From contig CAXXGM010000011.1 in the NCBI GenBank assembly GCA_963677325.2, positions 1 to 64,000 of the forward strand: 64,000 nt of DNA. Reading direction: 5' to 3'. The notes below the pieces were generated by a model. The model worked only from the letters and a program-made list of their open reading frames with translations. It ran no database searches and was not told the DNA's origin. Of this stretch, positions 35,431 to 43,554 are shown piece by piece. A program made the translations under genes and the position numbers. Source of the stretch: G963677325 sp963677325 (GTDB lineage: Bacteria > Bacteroidota > Bacteroidia > Bacteroidales > Prolixibacteraceae). How positions within the stretch are numbered: the stretch's first letter is position 1; the number at the start of each line of letters is the position of its first letter.

Positions 35431-35467
35431 AAAAAAGAGAGAGGCATTCAGCCTCTCTCTTTTTTTT
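35431..35467. terminator. bidirectional terminator between cysN and the FadL-like gene
   Basis: A6-GAGAGAGGC / GCCTCTCTC-T8 stem with a 5-nt loop, 18 bp after the cysN stop. A- and T-tracts on both sides suit both convergent genes. Confidence 0.9.
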
Positions 35468-35488
35468 AACCTTCAAGTATTTGAGAAC

Positions 35489-37006
35489 TTAAAGTTTAAT
35501 AGCAACAGTGAAAATTACTTCATGATTTAAAGTGTGATACTTTACAGGGCTTACTTCCATTCCCGGAATCTGGTACATGTACATGTAATTAGTCCTGTCG
35601 GCCAGGCTGTAGGAAAGATCGATTGAAACATTTTCGAAGCGATATCCCAAACCTGCATTGATGGTATTAAACTTGAAATTTGTATTTGGCTGAACGACTC
35701 CGTCAAGGGTCGACTTGTAAGGATTACCGAATGATTCATAACCTGCGCGAAGGCTGAGAGCATCTGTAGCCCGGTATTCACCTCCAATATGAATGTTGTT
35801 CACCGGTTTGTAGATATCATTGATATCCTGGTTTTCAGAAGCAAAGTTATAACCATCATCGCCTTTCCTTAATTTGGCTGTTGAATAATCAACATATTCG
35901 TAATCCATTGAAATTATTCCTTTTTTACCAAATTGATAGGCAATACTACCAATGGCTCTGAAAGGAGTTTCCATCCTGTATTTGTAATCCCAGGTTGGAG
36001 AGGTGAGGTTATGTGTGCCGTTAGCATCAGAACTTACGTCGTGTAAGTTGGATGACATGTTAGCATAAAACGATTCTTTAATCGTATAGAAGGTAGGAGT
36101 GTGAATAGCGGCACCAAGCCTTAATGCATCAGTTGGTCGGATAATCAAACCAAGTTTCAGATTATATCCATACCCTCTGGAAGAATTATAATTAAGATAA
36201 TCAAAATAACCAAAAGGAGCATCCTCGCTGTATGTTCTTGTCTCATTATAATAGAGGTCTTGCATTCCAAGGGTTGCCCCGATGTAAACCCTGTGATTGA
36301 AGTTAGCTCCGAAAGAGGCCAAATATTCATTGACATATCCTTCCCTGCTGATATTTTCATACTGATCGACCAACTCATTTGGGAAAAGAATTGATTGGTA
36401 CTGATTTCCAACTCCGTTTGCGTCCGGGTTCGTAACACTGATCAGGTAATTTTCCCAGGCCAGTTTACTCTCCCATGGAACATTGTGGTAAGGATCGTTT
36501 TCCTCAAAAAATGCACTGCTCGAAATTCCATTCGAGTTCTGAGCAAAAGCATCTGTTCGGGAATAGGATGAACCAAGAGCTTGTGTCGCGATATTCTGAT
36601 TAAAGCTGTTCAGGCGATTAAATCCTAATCCAAAACTCAGGGATACCAATCCGGAAGACGCCGATGAAGCTGGCTGGGCAAATACATACCCAAAATTCCT
36701 GAAATTGAATGTAGTGCTGCGATCGTCGGCCGTCTGTCCCTGGTAGGTCGTTTGGGTATTATTTACCCCCAGCAGGTTGGCTGTCACCGAAACTTCAGGA
36801 CGCTGGTAAATAGCGATTCCGGCAGGGTTAATACTCAGGGATGAGAAATCGCCTCCCAGCGCACCGAAGGCACTACCCATTGCTTTGGATCTTGCAGTAG
36901 ATCCGAAATTTTGCTGAGAAAATATCAAAGCCTGGTCTACATACTGTGCAGAGGCTACAGAAAATATACCGGCTATTGCGAATAAGGTAAATATTAATCT
37001 TTTCAT
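35489..37006 (-). CDS. OmpP1/FadL/TodX family outer-membrane transporter
   Basis: 505 residues with signal peptide MKRLIFTLFAIAGIFSVASAQ. Right after it is the FadL-type plug region: QNFGSTARSKAMGSAFGALGGDFSSLSINPAGIAIYQRPE, with the conserved NPAG. About 14 amphipathic strands follow, ending in a hydrophobic C-terminal strand (HTLNHEVIFTVAIKL). Relatives move long-chain fatty acids or aromatic hydrophobic compounds across the outer membrane. It is monocistronic. Confidence 0.87.
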   Translation of the reverse strand: MKRLIFTLFAIAGIFSVASAQYVDQALIFSQQNFGSTARSKAMGSAFGALGGDFSSLSINPAGIAIYQRPEVSVTANLLGVNNTQTTYQGQTADDRSTTFNFRNFGYVFAQPASSASSGLVSLSFGLGFNRLNSFNQNIATQALGSSYSRTDAFAQNSNGISSSAFFEENDPYHNVPWESKLAWENYLISVTNPDANGVGNQYQSILFPNELVDQYENISREGYVNEYLASFGANFNHRVYIGATLGMQDLYYNETRTYSEDAPFGYFDYLNYNSSRGYGYNLKLGLIIRPTDALRLGAAIHTPTFYTIKESFYANMSSNLHDVSSDANGTHNLTSPTWDYKYRMETPFRAIGSIAYQFGKKGIISMDYEYVDYSTAKLRKGDDGYNFASENQDINDIYKPVNNIHIGGEYRATDALSLRAGYESFGNPYKSTLDGVVQPNTNFKFNTINAGLGYRFENVSIDLSYSLADRTNYMYMYQIPGMEVSPVKYHTLNHEVIFTVAIKL

Positions 37007-37120
37007 TTTATATCACTTTAACTATAAAACTAACATTAATAAAGTTGCTATTGTTTACGAAGAAAAGGAATGAAAGATATTGTTAATTCTTAATTTTTCA
37101 TTCTTAATTTTTCATTCTGT

Positions 37121-38545
37121 TTAGCGTCTGCGGCCACCTCCGTCACCACCGCCACCGCCACTGGAACTTCCACCGCCACCGCCTCCACCGGAATAAGATC
37201 CGCCTCCGGAGTAGGAGCCTGAACTGCTGCTTCTTGGTGCAGAATAGCTTTCCGAAGAACTTCTGGATGGAGCTGAGTATGACGGAGAACTATAACTACG
37301 TCCGCTGGAGCTGCTGCCTTCTGAAATAGTAGCAGATCTCCTCTGGTAAGTAGTGCCTGATTCACCCGAGCTATAACTTGAGGAACGGCTTGGGGCAGCG
37401 CTGTAGGTGCCTGGTTTTGCATAACGGCTGGATTCTGAAGAACGGTATTGCTGCCTGCTGTAATCTCTTGTTCCGCTGTTATAAGTGGCCTGGGTGTTGG
37501 TCCTTGGCCTTGAATAAGTAGGAGTATAGCTCCGTGAGTTATTATCCTGATTGATTGAGGATGAACGCGTTGATGGAGCATATCCCTGACGTGTTCCGCT
37601 TCTGCGAAGATTCATCAGCGTTTCGGTGTTTCTTTGGCTTCCCTGCTGTGATATTCTTGCACTTCTTGTTGATAAGTTGGGATCAACAGAATAGCGGGTG
37701 CCAGCCTGGCGTGAAGAAGAATTGGGGGATGAAGCAGTAGCTCCGCGTCTTCCTGAGAAGGAGGAGTTGTTGTAGGTATTGCCCCCGATTGTTGCAGAGC
37801 GGACTGAAGCATTGGCTCCATAACTTACTGCATTGGATCTTCGTCCGTAATTCCCTGCAAGATTCTGCCTTCCGAAATAACAGTCTCTGCCATGATTTCC
37901 GTCCCAGTGGCCTCCACCGTAGTATCCGCCTCCGTAATATCCGTCCCAATAGCCTCCGTAATAGCTTCCATACATTCCATATCCGCCATAATAGGGATAT
38001 CCCCATCCATAGCTGTAATAAGGATCATAATAGCCTCTGTAAGACCATGGGCTGTACCATCCGCCATACATTCCTCCGAATCCAAAGTCCCAGCCCATAT
38101 TCCATCCGGCATAAGAATCCCAGAAGGGATCGTACATGTATGGATTATAAAAGGTCCTGATTCTTGTGGAATAGCTCAACTCCCCGGAGTCATCGTCTTC
38201 AAATTCAGAATCCGCCTCTTCGTTATTCCCTTCATAAAGGGAATCAGGTGTATTGGAATTCCCATCGTTATAGGAATAAGTGTTGGTATTATTCTTATTA
38301 TCCTGATTCTTATCAAAATATTCGTCAACAATACGGGCTGCCTTTTCCTGCCTGTTTTCTGCCGTTATAGAAGGATCATTAATACTTTTTCTGTGCGGAG
38401 ATGAATTGGCGACAATGGGAGGGGGATTATCACCGGGAGAAAAGTATACATCATCGGCATAGCCTCCTGATGATACCATCGATCCGGTGGTACACGCACT
38501 CAGTAAAAATGCGATTCCCGAAAATAGCTTGAGATGGGTTTTCAT
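37121..38545 (-). CDS. low-complexity Gly/Tyr- and Ser/Arg-rich lipoprotein
   Basis: 474 residues. The lipobox is in MKTHLKLFSGIAFLLSAC (LLSAC). An acidic, Asn-rich linker (~70-140) precedes a Gly/Tyr/Trp block (~150-230, e.g. YYGGYWDGYYGGGYYGGGHWDG). A Ser/Arg/Tyr-rich block then runs to the end, with a poly-Gly tail and terminal GGGRRR. There is no recognisable fold. It is probably exported to the outer membrane surface or periplasm. Such proteins are found next to proS in Bacteroidota and are often mis-annotated as prolyl-tRNA synthetase. It is divergent from proS (99 bp). Many overlapping frames are artefacts of its repeats. Confidence 0.75.
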   Translation of the reverse strand: MKTHLKLFSGIAFLLSACTTGSMVSSGGYADDVYFSPGDNPPPIVANSSPHRKSINDPSITAENRQEKAARIVDEYFDKNQDNKNNTNTYSYNDGNSNTPDSLYEGNNEEADSEFEDDDSGELSYSTRIRTFYNPYMYDPFWDSYAGWNMGWDFGFGGMYGGWYSPWSYRGYYDPYYSYGWGYPYYGGYGMYGSYYGGYWDGYYGGGYYGGGHWDGNHGRDCYFGRQNLAGNYGRRSNAVSYGANASVRSATIGGNTYNNSSFSGRRGATASSPNSSSRQAGTRYSVDPNLSTRSARISQQGSQRNTETLMNLRRSGTRQGYAPSTRSSSINQDNNSRSYTPTYSRPRTNTQATYNSGTRDYSRQQYRSSESSRYAKPGTYSAAPSRSSSYSSGESGTTYQRRSATISEGSSSSGRSYSSPSYSAPSRSSSESYSAPRSSSSGSYSGGGSYSGGGGGGGSSSGGGGGDGGGRRR

Positions 38546-38585
38546 GATTCGTTCTCCTATTATTTAATTTCCTGAAGTTTTTCTT

Positions 38586-38593
38586 TATTTTTG
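38586..38593 (+). promoter_or_regulatory. -7 box upstream of proS
   Basis: TATTTTTG matches TAnnTTTG, ending 51 bp before the proS ATG. The -33 region is not obvious. Confidence 0.45.
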
Positions 38594-38644
38594 TACCATT
38601 GAAATTCAATATTATAAAGCAAATATTATACCAAATAATTACTA

Positions 38645-40120
38645 ATGGCAAAGGTTCTGACTACAAAGGAAGAAAATTATTCTCAATGGTACAACGATTT
38701 AGTAAGTAAAGCTGATTTGGCTGAAAATTCAGCTGTTCGCGGCTGTATGGTGATCAAACCTTACGGTTACGCGATCTGGGAAAAGATGCAGGCTCAGCTT
38801 GATGCTATGTTCAAGGAAACAGACCATGTGAATGCCTATTTCCCATTGTTTATCCCCAAATCTTTTTTTTCGAAAGAAGCCTCCCACGTGGAAGGTTTTG
38901 CCAAGGAATGTGCAGTTGTAACGCATTACCGGCTTAAAAATGATCCAAATGGGAAAGGAGTGATCGTTGATCCTGAGGCAAAACTCGAGGAAGAATTGAT
39001 TATCCGCCCCACGTCAGAAACTATTATTTGGAATACCTATAAAAACTGGATTCAGTCCTATCGCGACCTTCCCTTATTAATCAATCAATGGGCCAATGTT
39101 GTCCGGTGGGAGATGAGAACCAGGATGTTTTTACGGACAGCCGAGTTTTTATGGCAGGAAGGCCACACCGCTCATGAAACAAGTGAAGAGGCCTTGGTGG
39201 AAACTCAGCGGATGATTGACACTTACGCAAGTTTTGCAGAAGATTACATGGCCATGCCTGTTATTAAAGGAGCAAAATCACCAAACGAACGTTTTGCAGG
39301 CGCAATTGAGACCTTTACCATCGAAGCCTTGATGCAGGATGGAAAAGCGCTTCAATCAGGTACTTCACACTTCCTTGGACAGAATTTTGCCAAAGCTTTT
39401 GATGTCCAGTTCGCTACCCGCGATGGGAAAATGGATTACGTGTGGGCAACCTCATGGGGAGTATCCACCCGTCTGATCGGCGCCCTGATCATGGCCCATT
39501 CTGATAACAACGGCCTCGTTCTTCCTCCAAAACTTGCACCTTACCAGGTTGTGATTGTTCCTATTTACAAGAACCTGGAGCAGTTGGGACAAATTTCTGA
39601 AAAGGTTAAAGAAATCATTGCCAAACTTAAATCAAGAGGCATCAGCGTTAAATACGATGATCGTGATTCGCAGCGCCCCGGATGGAAGTTCGCCGAATAT
39701 GAGTTAAAGGGAGTGCCTGTTCGCCTGGCTATTGGCCCGCGCGATCTGGAAAACGGAACGATTGAAGTCGCCCGCCGCGACACCCTTGAGAAAAATGTCG
39801 AGCAAATTGACAATATTGAATTGACGGTTGAGAAACTCCTCGGCGATATTCAGAGAAATATCTATACGAAAGCCTTGAAATTCAGAGAAGAAAAAACCAC
39901 TAAAGTTGATTCTTACGAGGAATTCAAACAACTGCTTAACACCAAGGGTGGATTTTTCCTTGCTCACTGGGACGGAACCACCGAAACAGAAGAGAAGATC
40001 AAAGACGAAACAAAGGCCACCATCCGATGCATCCCATTTGACGGCCCCGAAGAAGAGGGTAAATGCATGGTTACAGGGAAACCATCGAAAAAACGGGTGA
40101 TCTTTGCGCTGGCTTATTAG
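38645..40120 (+). CDS. proS: prolyl-tRNA synthetase (archaeal/eukaryotic-type)
   Basis: 491 residues, class II. Motif 1 region is VRGCMVIKPYGYAIWEKMQ, then PLFIPKSFFSKE. Motif 2 is RWEMRTRMFLRTAEFLWQEGHTAHETSEEA. TSHFLGQNFAKAFDVQF and motif 3 (WGVSTRLIGALIMAHSD) follow, then the anticodon-binding domain from ~285 (PYQVVIVPIYK) and the extra C-terminal domain of the type that lacks the bacterial editing insertion, ending in IFALAY. It charges tRNA-Pro. It is monocistronic. Confidence 0.96.
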   Translation: MAKVLTTKEENYSQWYNDLVSKADLAENSAVRGCMVIKPYGYAIWEKMQAQLDAMFKETDHVNAYFPLFIPKSFFSKEASHVEGFAKECAVVTHYRLKNDPNGKGVIVDPEAKLEEELIIRPTSETIIWNTYKNWIQSYRDLPLLINQWANVVRWEMRTRMFLRTAEFLWQEGHTAHETSEEALVETQRMIDTYASFAEDYMAMPVIKGAKSPNERFAGAIETFTIEALMQDGKALQSGTSHFLGQNFAKAFDVQFATRDGKMDYVWATSWGVSTRLIGALIMAHSDNNGLVLPPKLAPYQVVIVPIYKNLEQLGQISEKVKEIIAKLKSRGISVKYDDRDSQRPGWKFAEYELKGVPVRLAIGPRDLENGTIEVARRDTLEKNVEQIDNIELTVEKLLGDIQRNIYTKALKFREEKTTKVDSYEEFKQLLNTKGGFFLAHWDGTTETEEKIKDETKATIRCIPFDGPEEEGKCMVTGKPSKKRVIFALAY

Positions 40121-40623
40121 CTGAACAGGAGGCTGTCCAAAAAGTCAGGATAATTTAACCGGAAGGTTTCTTTGTAAAGATTACAAGGAATTGGATTATA
40201 GATGCTTATCTTTGTGTGCGTCTGTTTACCGTACTTTGTGGTTAAAAAATTCTTTTGGACACCCTCAATTCTTAAAATCCAATGAAATTTCCTTCAGCCA
40301 GTTAACCACACCTTAATTATGCGTTAGCTATCCCTTTTAATTGTTTTAAATAATGTTACAGTATATTTTGTGTATGGTTTGTGTATGATTTGATACAGGA
40401 ACCATACACAAACCCCAAAGAAGGTATGGTTTAGAAAAGTAGTAAAAAAGTCTCATGCAGATAGAAAGTAAACTCTCAAATAATTTATTTTCTATCGAAC
40501 ATATTCCCCAAATATTTGTAAATTGTAATTCAGGGTCAGATTCAGCCGGAATCACCGGCCAATTTGAAAATAACGCATCAATCATCAATTCAGTTATTAT
40601 ACCCGGATTTAAAAATTATTGAT
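40121..40623. other. 503-bp gap with decayed inverted repeats
   Basis: TGTCCAAAA (40135-40143) and TTTTGGACA (40253-40261) are exact inverted copies bracketing ~110 bp, resembling the ends of an eroded IS or MITE. The interval contains ctttgtgtgcgtctg and tttgtggttaaaaaattc phrases typical of dispersed intergenic repeats. A hairpin follows at 40376-40414. No gene seen. Confidence 0.5.
40376..40414. repeat. 15-bp stem hairpin
   Basis: GGTTTGTGTATGATT (40376-40390) pairs with AACCATACACAAACC (40400-40414), one G-T mismatch. A second direct copy of tttgtgtatggttt lies at 40367-40380. Confidence 0.6.
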
Positions 40624-41574
40624 ATGACAGGAAAAAAGATGATCGTCGTATTTGGGGCCACGGGCGCTCAGGGTGGGGGAGTTGTACGAGCTATTCTCAG
40701 TGATCCCGATAAAGAATTTGCCGTTCGGGCTGTAACCCGGGATGCAGGTTCAGACAAGGCTAAAGAACTTGCCAAAATGGGAGCTGAGGTTATTTTGGCT
40801 GATATTGATGATCCTCAAAGCCTCAGAAAGGCTCTTGAGGGTGCTTACGGAGCCTATTTTGTTACATTTTTCTGGAATCATTTTTCGGCCGAGAAAGAAA
40901 AAGAAGAAGCAAAGCACATGGCAGAGGCCGCCAAAGAGGCTGGTTTACAGCATGTGATCTGGTCAACGCTTGAAGATGTTAAAAAATGGGTTCCGCTTAG
41001 TGACAACAGCATGCCAACTCTCCACGAAAAATATAAAGTACCCCACTTTGAAGGCAAAGGAGAATCGGATCATTATTTCACCGATCTGGGATTACCGGTA
41101 ACTTTTATGCTGGCATCTTTTTATTGGGATAACATGATCTTTTTCGGAATGGGTCCAAAGAAGGATGCAAACGGCAGGCTTGCTATTACCTTCCCGATGG
41201 GGAATAAAAAAATGGCTGGAATCGCGTCAGATGACATTGGAAAATGTGCTTACGGGATCTTCAAAAAGGGCAAGGAGCTGATTGGTAAAAGAATAGGTAT
41301 TGCGGGGGATCAGCTCACTTGTGAGGAGATGGCCAAAGCGATGTCTGATGCTCTTGGGAAAGAGGTCTATTACAACGAGGTTACGCCTGATCAATACCGG
41401 GCTTTGGGATTTCCGGGCGCCGATGACCTTGGAAACATGTTCCAGTTTTACCGTGATTTTGATCAGGTTTGCAACGAGATTCGCGATGTGAAGTTTTCAA
41501 GGGAACTGAATCCGGAGCTGAAATCCTTTGATAGGTGGCTTTCCGAAAATGCAATGCGCATTCCTATTGAATAA
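40624..41574 (+). CDS. NmrA-like NAD(P)-binding protein (HSCARG type)
   Basis: 316 residues from ATG (MTGKKMIVVFGATGAQGGGVV). The Rossmann glycine motif GATGAQGGG is the NmrA (PF05368) signature. Other HSCARG-like features are VRAVTRDAGSDKAKELAKMGAEVILADIDDPQSL, YFVTFFWNHFSAEKE, HVIWSTLED and FMLASFYWDNM. Relatives bind NADP(H) as redox sensors rather than catalysing; a reductase role is possible. The frame reaches back to a TTG at 40564, but the ATG gives the family-standard start. Confidence 0.88.
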   Translation: MTGKKMIVVFGATGAQGGGVVRAILSDPDKEFAVRAVTRDAGSDKAKELAKMGAEVILADIDDPQSLRKALEGAYGAYFVTFFWNHFSAEKEKEEAKHMAEAAKEAGLQHVIWSTLEDVKKWVPLSDNSMPTLHEKYKVPHFEGKGESDHYFTDLGLPVTFMLASFYWDNMIFFGMGPKKDANGRLAITFPMGNKKMAGIASDDIGKCAYGIFKKGKELIGKRIGIAGDQLTCEEMAKAMSDALGKEVYYNEVTPDQYRALGFPGADDLGNMFQFYRDFDQVCNEIRDVKFSRELNPELKSFDRWLSENAMRIPIE

Positions 41575-41597
41575 ATGAAAATTTTTATAAAAGTGGC

Positions 41598-41630
41598 AGA
41601 CCTGACAGGTTTCCAAAACCTGTCAGGTCT
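41598..41630. terminator. perfect 15-bp palindromic hairpin
   Basis: AGACCTGACAGGTTT (41598-41612) and its exact reverse complement (41616-41630) with a 3-nt loop, then catttttgg, 24 bp after the NmrA-like stop. It probably acts as a terminator. I recall very similar palindromes being widely dispersed in Bacteroidota genomes. Confidence 0.75.
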
Positions 41631-42214
41631 CATTTTTGGCTGCATAAAATAATAAACCAAAAACTGGTGTTGAAAGATCTTAATGAATCAGTGACTAAAA
41701 AGACGGATCAGGAACTCCTGGAATTTTTAAGCAATACAGACTCCGTTATAATAACAGCATTGGTTTTATTTTCAATGATTTTGTGAATAGAACCATATTA
41801 ATTTCAGAGGCTTAGCGGTAATGATAAAAAAAATCCCCTGCAAAATGGGTTGCAGGGGAACTAAAACTAATCTTTTGTTTCTAAACTTTAAACGTAATCG
41901 AAATCTATTATTTTATTAACAAAATTAATGCCAATATTCATTATCTGAAAAGTTTTTTTCTCTGTTGTTAACAGTACCTATATTTCTGTTTAAGAAACAA
42001 TTATAAAAAAGCCTGGTTATTTACAAGTGAAAATACTTTTTTTAAGCTGTATTTAAAGGCAATTTAATTCCATTTAATTGCAGAATATTTGGGCAGATCC
42101 AAGGAAAAGATAGGAAATATCAGGTGATGTTTGTCTTTCCCGGAACTTATAACCCACAGATTCGTTCTTTTAAAGATAAAATTGTTATTTTCGGTCAACA
42201 GTAATATTAATTAT
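41631..42214. other. 584-bp gap; possible gene remnant and minus-strand terminator
   Basis: A frame starting GTG at 41667 (LKDLNESVTKKTDQELLEFL..., stop at 41784) reads like 39 residues of a real protein but has no recognisable family. The hairpin at 41834-41859 looks like a terminator for something on the minus strand. The rest is A/T-rich and holds the pepT upstream region. A longer pepT-frame start at 42131 (TTG) is not supported. Confidence 0.4.
41834..41859 (-). terminator. orphan minus-strand terminator
   Basis: TCCCCTGCAA/TTGCAGGGGA perfect 10-bp stem with a 6-nt loop. On the minus strand it is followed by eight T residues (aaaaaaaa at 41826-41833), the classic intrinsic terminator. 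No minus-strand gene lies within 1.5 kb to the right, so it may end an unannotated small RNA. Confidence 0.6.
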
Positions 42215-43444
42215 ATGAAAAGTAAAGTGGTGGATCGTTTTATGTGGTGTGTTAAGTTTGATACGCAATCCGATCCAAAATCAGGCACTACTCCAAGCAC
42301 TGTGGGACAGATGGTTTTCGCCAGGGAACTGGTAGAGGAATTGAAAAAGATTGGACTTACCGATATTGACCTTGATTCAAACGGCTATATAATGGCTACC
42401 CTTCCTTCCAATTTAAATGAAGCCACGCCGGTGGTGGGTTTTATCGCCCACATGGATACAAGCCCTGATTTTACTGGTTATGGCGTTTGTCCAAAGGTAG
42501 TGGCCTATAAAGGAGGAGATATTGTTCTTGACGAAAAAGACGATATCATACTTTCAGCTGCTGTATTTCCTGAAATCGAAAAATATAAGGGACAGAATAT
42601 CATTGTTACAAATGGCAAAACATTGCTTGGAGCTGATGATAAAGCCGGTGTTGCTGAAATTGTCACTGCAATGGAGTACCTTATTTCTCATCCGGAAATC
42701 AAACATGGGAAAATCAGGATTGCCTTTACTCCGGATGAAGAAATAGGGCAGGGGGCTGATCATTTTGATGTCAGGAAGTTCGGCGCCGATTTTGCTTATA
42801 CCATGGATGGGGGCGAGATAGGATCACTGGAATATGAAAATTTCAATGCTGCCGTGGCAAAAGTTATCATTCATGGCTCCAGTGTTCATCCGGGATACGC
42901 TAAAAATAAAATGAAAAATTCCATTAAGATGGCCTATCGTTTTATTTCTATGCTTCCAGTGGACGAAACTCCGGAAAAAACAGAGAAATATCAGGGATTT
43001 TATCATTTGACAGACATTAAAGGGAATGTGGAACGTACAGAAATGGAATTTATTATCCGCGATTTCCATCCGGCAGAATTCAGCGACCGTAAGGATACGA
43101 TGCATAAGGCAGAGAAAAAGATCAATGCGGAATTCGGTACGGGTACTGTAGAAATTGAAATAAAAGATCAGTACTACAACATGCAGGAAATTATAAATAA
43201 ATCACTATTTGTGGTTGATATCGCCAAAGAAGCAATCACAAAAACTGGAATTACGCCCAAAATTGTACCTATTCGTGGTGGAACTGATGGTGCCAGATTA
43301 TCTTACATGGGATTACCTTGTCCGAATATATTTGCAGGTGGTCACAACTTTCACGGGAAATTTGAATATATTCCAACCGATTCTTTGGAGAAAGCCTGTC
43401 AGGTTATTGTGGAAATTGCACAACTTGTTTCCATGAAAAATTGA
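42215..43444 (+). CDS. pepT: peptidase T (tripeptide aminopeptidase)
   Basis: 409 residues, the E. coli length. M20 metallopeptidase zinc motifs are GFIAHMDTSPDFTG (His, Asp), LLGADDKAGVAEIVTAMEYL (bridging Asp), TPDEEIGQGADHFD (Glu-Glu catalytic pair), YTMDGGEIG (Asp) and the late IFAGGHNFHGKFEYIP (His). RGGTDGARLSYMGLPCPN is the dimer/substrate loop. It removes N-terminal residues from tripeptides in the cytosol. ATG at 42215 chosen over the in-frame TTG at 42131, since MKSKVVDRFMWCVKFDTQSD is the family N-terminus. Confidence 0.94.
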   Translation: MKSKVVDRFMWCVKFDTQSDPKSGTTPSTVGQMVFARELVEELKKIGLTDIDLDSNGYIMATLPSNLNEATPVVGFIAHMDTSPDFTGYGVCPKVVAYKGGDIVLDEKDDIILSAAVFPEIEKYKGQNIIVTNGKTLLGADDKAGVAEIVTAMEYLISHPEIKHGKIRIAFTPDEEIGQGADHFDVRKFGADFAYTMDGGEIGSLEYENFNAAVAKVIIHGSSVHPGYAKNKMKNSIKMAYRFISMLPVDETPEKTEKYQGFYHLTDIKGNVERTEMEFIIRDFHPAEFSDRKDTMHKAEKKINAEFGTGTVEIEIKDQYYNMQEIINKSLFVVDIAKEAITKTGITPKIVPIRGGTDGARLSYMGLPCPNIFAGGHNFHGKFEYIPTDSLEKACQVIVEIAQLVSMKN

Positions 43445-43554
43445 GGTGAAGATGAAACAATGAGTAGTAGTAGTAGTAAGTAAATCAAGGTACTATAAAT
43501 AATAAAATCAACATTTGTTGTTTTTTTCCTATCTTTATAAATATTTCCATTCTA

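Noticed and set aside
37090..38404. Several long frames over the low-complexity lipoprotein, both strands
   Set aside because: They are shadows caused by biased codons and repeats; only the frame with a lipobox signal peptide is credible.
42131..42214. 28-residue N-terminal extension of pepT
   Set aside because: TTG start; PepT orthologues begin at the ATG at 42215.
43461..43476. AGT microsatellite as phase-variation switch of tilS
   Set aside because: Only about five units in non-coding DNA upstream of an essential gene; too short to claim.
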